DNA of 39,395 bases from Candidatus Bathyarchaeota archaeon (GTDB lineage: Archaea; Thermoproteota; Bathyarchaeia; Bathyarchaeales; SOJC01): contig JAGLZW010000003.1 in the NCBI GenBank assembly GCA_023131225.1, positions 1-39,395 of the forward strand. The letters run 5' to 3'. How positions within the stretch are numbered: position 1 is the stretch's first letter; each line of letters opens with the position of its first letter. Positions 33,518 to 39,395 of the stretch are shown in pieces. Both the position numbers and the translations under genes were made by a program. The notes beneath the pieces are model-generated. The model was not told the origin of the DNA. It saw only the letters and a list, made by a program, of their open reading frames with translations, and searched no databases.

Positions 33518-34090
33518 ATGCGCTCCATAACCGTTCTAACAATCAACGGAGAGCCTGAAAACGAGATAGACCTAGTCAAGATTGTTGAGGATGCAAGAAC
33601 CTATTTTCCGTCGGAAACATGGGACGACATTAAATATCTCGGAAAACTCAGTTTGGAGTACGATGTTAAGATAGCATTAAATAGAGAATCTTTTGCGGCT
33701 TTCCTTTTTGAAAAGCTGATTGAGAGAATTGGGAAAATAAATAGCTCCGATAGATTGATGAGCCTTTTGTTGGGAATAACACTAGATCCAATAGTGGCTG
33801 TGCACTATTTTTTTGATGGAGAAAACTTCAAGAAAACAGTTTATCTTGTTCACGATTATGTGGCTGAAAAGGTTGGAGTTGTGTCTCTTTTCCAAGTGGA
33901 TAATGAGTCTTCAAGAAAAGTAGTGGCTCACGGGTTAGGCCATAACAAAGGTCTACGGCATCATATGGAGCCAATTGACCTCATGTATTCTGAGCTTTTG
34001 CGATTCCCTAGATTGCAAGTAGAAGGGTTTTGTAAGGTTTGCCTGCGTAAGTTGACAGAAGGTCAGACGGGCATGTCAGATTTAAAATAA
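33518..34090 (+). CDS. Metzincin/archaemetzincin-like protein lacking the catalytic Glu (DUF6775-like)
   Basis: 190 residues. Near residue 138 it has HGLGHNKGLRH followed by EPIDLMYSELL. This matches the zinc-metzincin pattern HExxHxxGxxH plus Met-turn, with all three zinc-binding His (138, 142, 148) kept but the catalytic Glu replaced by Gly. A CxxC pair (EGFCKVC) follows near the C-terminus, as in archaemetzincins and archaeal putative metallopeptidases (I think DUF6775, from memory). It may bind zinc without cutting peptides, or use another base. TATA-like CTATATTT at about 33489-33496 lies about 27 nt before the ATG, suggesting a leaderless message. No signal peptide. Function unproven. 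Confidence 0.68.
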   Translation: MRSITVLTINGEPENEIDLVKIVEDARTYFPSETWDDIKYLGKLSLEYDVKIALNRESFAAFLFEKLIERIGKINSSDRLMSLLLGITLDPIVAVHYFFDGENFKKTVYLVHDYVAEKVGVVSLFQVDNESSRKVVAHGLGHNKGLRHHMEPIDLMYSELLRFPRLQVEGFCKVCLRKLTEGQTGMSDLK

Positions 34091-34144
34091 GTACTGCGCC
34101 AACAAAAGGTGTTATAAAGCGAAGAGAGTTGCGTTTTTCCCTTT

Positions 34145-35071
34145 CTAAAAAATTCCATATATCTGATCTGGTGCGAGAATGTCGGGGAATTTTTTTCTTA
34201 ACTTTAAACGAGTGGAATAGCACAGGTGGCATTCGTCAACGTAGCCATCTTCATGTTCAACTTGGTGTTCTCTAACAAGTTCAGTTGGTCCTCCCTTTAG
34301 AATTGGTGCACATATGGGATGCTTTTCTGGATTAAATTTGGCGAACAATTCCGGCAGTGGGGTTTGCTTCATATTTCCTATTGTGATGCCTTGACAGACG
34401 TGGACATAGCCAAAGGGGTCGATATGGACTCGGCTTTGATTAGAAAAGTCTTCGTCTAGGCATTTGCTAAATTCTGTCCAATGCTTTCTTGGTAATCCTT
34501 CTACAAGTTTTTCAACCGCTCGACCTTTGAACAACACTCTACCTTCGACAACTGGCTTGCCTTTCCACTCAATTTCCTTCAAGTATTTCTTTGGGTCTTC
34601 TATGATAATCTTGCCAACCGGTAAGCCAAGGTCCTTGGCGGCTTCGTAAGCGTATTTAGCAAGGTTCTCCTCGGTTTCGCCGTAATGATAGGCGTCGTCG
34701 CTTATGGACAAATCGGAAATGCCAATCTCCGAAATTGGGGTGAGCCATTCTTTTGCATCTTCAACTGACGTAGCCCAGTAAGTGTTTGTGACTATACCAG
34801 TTTTGAAACCATATTCTTTTGCTGTGCGTAAACCCCAAAGCATAGCTTGATAGTAGAGGAAAGGTTCACCGCCCTCAAAATATATCCACTTAATATTCCC
34901 AACCTGTTTTGCCTCTTTGAGAATCTCGCGTATATCTGAAATCTTCATTACACCTTTTGCGTCGGGACAACTGTAAACGAAGCAGTGGTCACACTCGAAA
35001 TTGCATTGATAAGTTTGAAGAAGATGTAACCCAGTTATTGCCATAATTTTATTTTTGGAGGCTTGGAGCAT
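34145..35071 (-). CDS. Radical SAM protein with C-terminal Cys-rich (SPASM-like) region
   Basis: 308 residues. CNFECDHC (Cys23, 27, 30) is the 4Fe-4S cluster motif of radical S-adenosylmethionine enzymes. FEGGEPFLY is the SAM-binding GGE motif, and GFKTGIVTNTYW the next strand of the partial TIM barrel. More cysteines follow in SKCLDEDF, VHVCQGI, PICAPIL and DECHLCY, which could hold auxiliary clusters as in SPASM enzymes that modify peptides or anaerobic sulfatases. No obvious peptide substrate lies next to it. ATG 35071 is used; ATG 35044 (MAITGLHLLQ) is an alternative, neither with a ribosome site. The reaction cannot be assigned. Confidence 0.85.
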   Translation of the reverse strand: MLQASKNKIMAITGLHLLQTYQCNFECDHCFVYSCPDAKGVMKISDIREILKEAKQVGNIKWIYFEGGEPFLYYQAMLWGLRTAKEYGFKTGIVTNTYWATSVEDAKEWLTPISEIGISDLSISDDAYHYGETEENLAKYAYEAAKDLGLPVGKIIIEDPKKYLKEIEWKGKPVVEGRVLFKGRAVEKLVEGLPRKHWTEFSKCLDEDFSNQSRVHIDPFGYVHVCQGITIGNMKQTPLPELFAKFNPEKHPICAPILKGGPTELVREHQVEHEDGYVDECHLCYSTRLKLRKKFPDILAPDQIYGIF

Positions 35072-35184
35072 TTAGCTTTTTTTGTGACGGTAAAACATAG
35101 GTGCTCAGCGGGTTTTTCACTGTTTTAACGAAAAAGCTATAGGGGTTTATACATTAAATTAGACAAGTTCTTTGAAAGAATAAG

Positions 35185-35197
35185 CTCTATATATAAC
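35185..35197 (+). promoter_or_regulatory. TATA box for the coiled-coil protein-rpiA operon
   Basis: CTCTATATATAAC, centred about 35 nt before GTG 35226, with GAGGGG about 7 nt before that start. A leader of about 8-10 nt is predicted to precede translation. Confidence 0.55.
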
Positions 35198-35225
35198 GTG
35201 ACAGCAACATGATGAGGGGACTGTA

Positions 35226-35918
35226 GTGAGCTTTGAAGAGCTCTTGCCATATATTCTAGCCTTAATCGTAACACCAATCGCAGTCCTCATCGTCCTTTAC
35301 GCCACGAAACTTAGAAAAAAGGAAGAAAATTTGGAACTTTCTCCAAAGCTAGAGGCTGCAGAAAGATGGCGCTATAGAGTTCAACGAAGCATCTCTTTGG
35401 GCGACTCAAAAGAGGCCAACGAAAAGCTGAGAACCTTAAGTTTGGAAAGAGAGATTTTAAGCGATGCTATACGCCGTCTTTACGAAGCCCACGCCGAAGG
35501 AAAAATAACTGAAGAGGAGCGCGAACGGCTGGCCAAGAGATACAAATCGAGAATGATGAACGTCAAGGAAGCCATCGCAGAAAGCGAGTCAGTTGTGGCG
35601 CTTCATGAATTAGAGGCAATGCAGGAAGATTTGATTAGCTTATTCGATGAACGATTCGACGAATTAAATGCCAAAATTGAAACTTTACGTTCACGAGTTG
35701 GGTTGGAAACAGAGGAATCAATCATTCCCACCCCTATACCTGTACAAATTGAAGCGAAGCCGCTTGAAAAGGCAGCTGCAAGAAAGACAAAAAAGAAAAA
35801 AACTTCGCGAAAGCCTCAAAAACCTCGTAAGACAGCAGCGGAGGAAAGAATAGAGAAAATCCGCGCAGAGGTGGAAAAAGTTTTAGATCGCCTTGAACAG
35901 ATGGAGGTTGAGACCTAA
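35226..35918 (+). CDS. Membrane-tethered coiled-coil protein, unknown function
   Basis: 230 residues. A single N-terminal membrane helix (~8-27, LPYILALIVTPIAVLIVLY) is followed by a highly charged coiled-coil region (~45-160, heptad-rich ERWRYRVQRSIS ... LEAMQEDLISLFDERFDEL). A proline hinge leads to a very basic stretch (ARKTKKKKTSRKPQKPRK) and a final helix. The layout suggests a cytoplasmic scaffold on the inner face of the membrane that may bind nucleic acid or acidic partners by its basic tail. GTG start at 35226 is supported by GAGGGG and a TATA box. It ends 2 nt before rpiA, so both are one transcript, although no functional link is obvious. Confidence 0.72.
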   Translation: MSFEELLPYILALIVTPIAVLIVLYATKLRKKEENLELSPKLEAAERWRYRVQRSISLGDSKEANEKLRTLSLEREILSDAIRRLYEAHAEGKITEEERERLAKRYKSRMMNVKEAIAESESVVALHELEAMQEDLISLFDERFDELNAKIETLRSRVGLETEESIIPTPIPVQIEAKPLEKAAARKTKKKKTSRKPQKPRKTAAEERIEKIRAEVEKVLDRLEQMEVET

Positions 35919-35920
35919 GT

Positions 35921-36610
35921 TTGGATTGGCGAGAAAACGCCAAAAAGATGGCGGCCATAAACGCAGTTAAACACGTTGAAGACGGGTTTATTGTGGGCTT
36001 AGGAAGTGGGACAACGGTTACTTACGCTTTTCAAGAAATTGGTAAGAGAATACACGAAGAGAAACTGCACATTTATGGGGTTCCTACATCCTATCAAGCC
36101 TTCCTGCTAGCTGTACAAAACAGTATTCCCGTAACCACACTGGACGAACATCACCAACTCGACATAGCAATAGATGGTGCAGACCAAGTGGATGAAAAGC
36201 TTAATATGATTAAAGGCGTAGGCGGGGCGTTAACTCGAGAAAAAATAGTAGCGTCTGCATCAAGAATGAACGTTATCATAGTTGACGAGACAAAGTTGAC
36301 AAGGAAACTGGGCGTTAATCAACCTGTTCCAGTCGAGGTTTTGCCTTTCGCTATGTCCACCATAACAAAAAAATTGCGCATATTGGGTAGCAAACCTATT
36401 CTGCGTGAGGCGGAAAAGAAACTTGGTCCCGTGGTGACGGATAACGGAAATTTCATCGTTGATGTAGATTTCGGGTCAATTGACAACCCAAAAGAGTTGA
36501 ACCGAACGTTGAAAGCTATCCCTGGAATAGTTGAAACCGGTCTGTTCGTAGGGATGGCAGACGTTGTTTATGTTGGTGGAAGAGAAGCTGTTCAGAAGCT
36601 TGAAAAGTAA
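35921..36610 (+). CDS. rpiA: Ribose-5-phosphate isomerase A
   Basis: 229 residues, the normal RpiA length. It interconverts ribose-5-phosphate and ribulose-5-phosphate. The family motifs are all seen: VGLGSGTT (phosphate loop), DGADQVDE (catalytic Asp region), KGVGGALTREKI (active-site Lys and Glu) and VTDNGNFIVDVDF. The start is TTG 35921, 2 nt after the upstream stop, with GGAGGT (35903-35908) 12 nt away; it gives the expected N-terminal helix. ATG 35948 would cut that helix. Supplies pentose phosphate for nucleotide synthesis, which fits with the ribose-1,5-bisphosphate isomerase homologue at 15855-16853 but is not linked by operon. Confidence 0.95.
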   Translation: MDWRENAKKMAAINAVKHVEDGFIVGLGSGTTVTYAFQEIGKRIHEEKLHIYGVPTSYQAFLLAVQNSIPVTTLDEHHQLDIAIDGADQVDEKLNMIKGVGGALTREKIVASASRMNVIIVDETKLTRKLGVNQPVPVEVLPFAMSTITKKLRILGSKPILREAEKKLGPVVTDNGNFIVDVDFGSIDNPKELNRTLKAIPGIVETGLFVGMADVVYVGGREAVQKLEK

Positions 36611-36633
36611 TATAGCTGTATGGCTATAAGGTT

Positions 36634-36777
36634 TTATTGTTTCTTTGATGGTAGGGCTTCTACAGCCTCTCTCGCTTTTGTTCCTGCAAAAGGATTGTTG
36701 ATGATACTATCTAGATAATCTTTCCACAGTTCAAACTTTTCCAATAAGTTTCGATATACCTTCTCGTGAACACGCAA
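36634..36777 (-). CDS. Small ORF (47 residues) directly after and in frame with topA
   Basis: After the TAG stop of topA (36784-36786) the same frame continues: two codons, then TTG 36777 starts a 47-residue frame ending at TAA 36634, only 23 nt before the end of convergent rpiA. The sequence (VHEKVYRNLLEKFELWKDYL ... REAVEALPSKKQ) has the helical, charged look of a real small protein. It could be a separate TTG-started gene or a C-terminal extension of topoisomerase made by amber readthrough. No strong ribosome site precedes the TTG. I recognise no family. Confidence 0.45.
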   Translation of the reverse strand: MRVHEKVYRNLLEKFELWKDYLDSIINNPFAGTKAREAVEALPSKKQ

Positions 36778-36783
36778 TAATCT

Positions 36784-38895
36784 CTATTTGCTGCTTTCTC
36801 GCCGCATATTCTGCAGTTCAACACGTTTCTTCCTCCATTCCTTTTTCGGACAGATAGGGTTTAAGCATAAACTCCAAGGTCTTTTTCCTCTCCTAAAGAC
36901 CATTATGGTTGGCCAACCACAGACGTTACATGTTCTTCTCGTTGGTTTAACCGTGCCAAGTTGGGGGAGGGGAAAAGAAGTTTTGCAGCTGCTTTTGAAA
37001 TAGTTGGTGCATCCGACGAAGCGTTTGCCAGTTTTGCGGGAGCGGAGAATTATGAGTTTACCTGTTTTACATGCGGGGCAGTCGCTGATTATGCGCTCTT
37101 GTAGTCTCGCTTGTCTAACGGCGTCGCTTAGGACTTGACCTATTGCTTCCTCTCGGTTTTTTAGTTCTTCCAAAACTGGTCTTAAACGATTAATGGCTTC
37201 TGCAAGGACGTTTTCACGTTTCTCCTCATTCTTTTTGATACGTCGTATTTTTTCTTCGAGTTCACGTGTCAGTTTAATTGAAACTACTGTGGGCGCGTGT
37301 TTTTGGAGAATTTCTGTAACGGTATGACCCAGTTCTGTTACTCTGATGCTTTCTTCTGTGATGTAGTTTCTGTTGTAGAGTGTTTGAATGATGTTTGCTC
37401 TTGTGGCTTTGGTGCCAATTTCCTCTTTTTCCATCTTTTTGAGGAGGCTGCTAGGGTTGTAACGAGGTGGTGGTTTGGTGAATTTGTCTTCACTGATTAC
37501 TTTGTTTACCCTAACTTCTTCACCTTCTTTGACGTCTGGAAGCTGAACTTCATCAGAGCGAACATATGGTTTGTAGAAGCGTATCCATCCCTCCTTGAGA
37601 ATTTTGCGTCCAAACAGCAAAAACTGGTAGCCATTAACATCGATTTTAATCCTCATACTCTGTTTTGTAGCGGATTCACTGAACACTGCCATGAAGCGTT
37701 TCACAATCAGGTCCCAAAGCTTACGTTCAGAAGTATTTAGTTTGCGTTCTGGCAGGCTTCCTGTTGGGTAAACAGCTGGATGTGCAGGATCTTCTTTCTT
37801 TCCTTCTTTTGGCTCCAATTTTTCACAGCCAAGTAATTCTGAGGCTAGTTTTCGATAAGCTGATTCTTTTCTCAGTCCAGCAAGGATAGACTTGTAATTT
37901 ATTGTGGGTGGCAATTTTTGGCTACTTGTTCTTGGATAGGAGATCAACGCGTCTAGATATAGACGTTCGGCTAGACTTGTCGTTCTTCTCGGATTGTATC
38001 CGAAAAGACGGTAAGCTTCGCTTTGCAATGTGCCTAGGTCAAAGGGAACTGGAGGGTTTTGCCTAAACACTTTTTTTTCGATTTTTGCAATTTCCCCTGT
38101 CTTTCCCCTGCAAGCATCAACAATGGCGTCTGCCTCGGTTTTGTTTTCCATCTTCTTCTTTTCATATTCCACCTCGAAAAATTTGCTTTGTATTTCAACC
38201 TGGGCTTTAATAGTCCAATATGGTGTAGGGACGAAACGGGCGATAGAGTTCTCTCTTAGAACTAGAAACCTCAAAGTTGGACCTTGCACTCTGCCAGTGC
38301 TTAGGGTTGCATATCTACCGCTCGCTCGTTTTACTGCCGAAGTCAGTGCTCTCGAGAGGTTTATGCCATATAACCAGTCTATTTCATGTCTTGCCTTCCC
38401 TGCTTCAACAAGGCTGAAATCGAGCGTCGGTGAACGGTGCTCGTAGGCTTGTTCCAGCTCGACCTTTGTCAACGTGGAATATTTCATTCTTTCAGCAACA
38501 TCTGCCTTGCCACAAGCATAGTTAAGGATGCTATAGCCAATGAGGCTGCCTTCCATGTCATAATCACAAGCATCTATAAACATGTCAGCGTCAAGTGCAA
38601 GTCTAGAAATGGTTTCTATCCATACTTTGGTCCGTTGAGCGCCTTTTTCAGCTAAATATCGGGGAGCCCACTTGAAACTGAAAACCGGATAAAGAGATTT
38701 CTTACCTTCTCTTTGGGTAACAGTGTAGAGATGTCCGAGAGCAGGAACGACAACAATCTTTCTATCTCTCTCAGCAACGAAATAGGGAACTCCTTTTTCT
38801 TTATACTTCTTTGGTTTGTTATTCTTGTCTAGAGCTTTAGCAATTCGTTCAGCAGCGACCGGTTTTTCAGCGACAATCAAGGTATGCTCTTTCAT
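36784..38895 (-). CDS. topA: DNA topoisomerase I (type IA), archaeal
   Basis: 703 residues. The TOPRIM domain opens with LIVAEKPVAAERIAKAL and has the Mg-binding DACDYDMEG. The breakage-rejoining domain has the catalytic tyrosine Tyr320 in LISYPRTSSQ. The C-terminus carries zinc-ribbon cysteines (CPACKTGKL ... CTN ... CNVCGWP ... CLNPIC) that bind single-stranded DNA. It relaxes negative supercoils by cutting one strand. No reverse-gyrase helicase part is fused, so the gene does not by itself indicate a hyperthermophile. ATG start at 38895. It ends in TAG and is followed in frame by a small ORF. Confidence 0.96.
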   Translation of the reverse strand: MKEHTLIVAEKPVAAERIAKALDKNNKPKKYKEKGVPYFVAERDRKIVVVPALGHLYTVTQREGKKSLYPVFSFKWAPRYLAEKGAQRTKVWIETISRLALDADMFIDACDYDMEGSLIGYSILNYACGKADVAERMKYSTLTKVELEQAYEHRSPTLDFSLVEAGKARHEIDWLYGINLSRALTSAVKRASGRYATLSTGRVQGPTLRFLVLRENSIARFVPTPYWTIKAQVEIQSKFFEVEYEKKKMENKTEADAIVDACRGKTGEIAKIEKKVFRQNPPVPFDLGTLQSEAYRLFGYNPRRTTSLAERLYLDALISYPRTSSQKLPPTINYKSILAGLRKESAYRKLASELLGCEKLEPKEGKKEDPAHPAVYPTGSLPERKLNTSERKLWDLIVKRFMAVFSESATKQSMRIKIDVNGYQFLLFGRKILKEGWIRFYKPYVRSDEVQLPDVKEGEEVRVNKVISEDKFTKPPPRYNPSSLLKKMEKEEIGTKATRANIIQTLYNRNYITEESIRVTELGHTVTEILQKHAPTVVSIKLTRELEEKIRRIKKNEEKRENVLAEAINRLRPVLEELKNREEAIGQVLSDAVRQARLQERIISDCPACKTGKLIILRSRKTGKRFVGCTNYFKSSCKTSFPLPQLGTVKPTRRTCNVCGWPTIMVFRRGKRPWSLCLNPICPKKEWRKKRVELQNMRRESSK

Positions 38896-39022
38896 AGGAC
38901 TCCCTCAAAACTGCAAAGATTTCTCTCACACAGTCAAGACTAAGTTAGCTATAAATGATAATTCATTTGATAGGCAGCTCTTTTCATGCGCTTAAAACAA
39001 CACAAACTGCAATACACGAAAA

Positions 39023-39395
39023 TCACATCAGTGCCTTACCTATAAGCTTCAAAACTTGCCGGGGAGAAAAACGCACAAAACTTGCCTTTGACAGCCATCT
39101 TCCAAGCTTTGGCACAAGTCCTACAGCATCTGTCCCAAGTTTACAGACAACAACATGCTCCAAAATACCCAACGACTCAACCCCTAGTACATCACGCTCA
39201 AGCCTCATCCTTCTAATTGCCTCTATTACTTTGTGACCTAATGCTCCCAAAACAACCAAACGATCAGTCCGTGTGGCAATCCAGCGACTGTAAAGCTCCA
39301 ATTGTTTCTCTGTCAACTCCGCCTTGAACTCGCCCGCACCAACCTTAACTATCCGAATTTCTAAGGGAAGCTTATCCACTAACCCGTACAACTCA
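39023..39395 (-). CDS. Unknown protein, C-terminal part (cut by window edge)
   Basis: The frame is open at the right edge (a GAG codon precedes TTG 39391), so the start lies outside. About 123 residues are visible: LEIRIVKVGAGEFKAELTEKQ, then SRWIATRTDRLVVLGALGHKVIEAIRRM, and a C-terminal VGLVPKLGRWLSKASFVRFSPRQVLKLIGKALM. It is basic and helical with no membrane segment. I recognise no family. It lies about 127 nt upstream of topA on the same strand; that gap has no clear TATA box, so co-transcription is possible. Confidence 0.55.
   Translation of the reverse strand, partial: ELYGLVDKLPLEIRIVKVGAGEFKAELTEKQLELYSRWIATRTDRLVVLGALGHKVIEAIRRMRLERDVLGVESLGILEHVVVCKLGTDAVGLVPKLGRWLSKASFVRFSPRQVLKLIGKALM

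Noticed and set aside
36784-38895. Reverse gyrase
   Set aside because: Only the type IA topoisomerase part is present; no helicase motifs precede it.

Overview
The window comes from an archaeon. Type IA topoisomerase, a ribose-1,5-bisphosphate-isomerase-like eIF2B paralogue, KaiC-type ATPases, an archaeal flippase-like protein and UPF-type membrane proteins all look archaeal. Many genes have a TATA-like box about 26-40 nt before the start, either leaderless or with a short leader carrying AGGTGA/GGAGG. GTG and TTG starts are common. The mix would suit a TACK-type lineage such as Bathyarchaeia, but no taxonomic marker fixes this, so treat it as inference.

Layout. (1) 1-3.4 kb: end of a glycosyltransferase, an AIR-synthase-like protein, an ECF transporter S component and an MFS transporter whose start is damaged or mis-framed. 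(2) 3.5-8.1 kb: a long bactofilin-like beta-helix protein divergent from an intact KaiC ATPase, with a 9-bp-arm palindrome between their promoters. Facing KaiC is a winged-helix/CARDB-like/KaiC-like fusion that has lost its P-loop, overlapping a flippase-like membrane protein gene. (3) 8.2-16.9 kb: CTP synthase, two tandem zinc alcohol dehydrogenases, a 2-oxoacid dehydrogenase cluster (E1 alpha, E1 beta, E2; no E3 here), a CBS protein and a ribose-1,5-bisphosphate isomerase homologue. (4) 17-23.8 kb: a small membrane protein, an orphan terpene-cyclase-like toroid protein, a zinc-ribbon protein, acetoacetyl-CoA synthetase, and a biotin carboxylase plus biotin carrier pair without a carboxyltransferase.

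(5) 23.9-33.3 kb: a gene-poor, A-rich 0.9-kb stretch with a tRNA-3'-end-like hairpin, then two very large exported surface proteins that share a module, then a multiply frameshifted tyrosine integrase starting inside tRNA-Leu(UAG). The hairpin, the integrase relic and the tRNA can be read as the remains of a tRNA-targeted integrative element of about 9 kb that carries the surface proteins. (6) 33.3-39.4 kb: tRNA-Thr(GGU) divergent from tRNA-Leu, a metzincin-like protein lacking the catalytic Glu, a radical SAM protein, a coiled-coil membrane protein, ribose-5-phosphate isomerase A, a small ORF in frame after the topA amber stop, topA, and a partial unknown gene.

Metabolic reading. Acetoacetate activation, acyl-CoA carboxylation and an acetyl-CoA-forming (or branched-chain) 2-oxoacid dehydrogenase point to an acyl-CoA-centred heterotroph. 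The ribose-1,5-bisphosphate isomerase homologue and RpiA handle pentose phosphates. The best candidates for something undescribed are the KaiC / degenerate-KaiC / bactofilin / flippase neighbourhood and the tRNA-Leu-linked surface-protein island.
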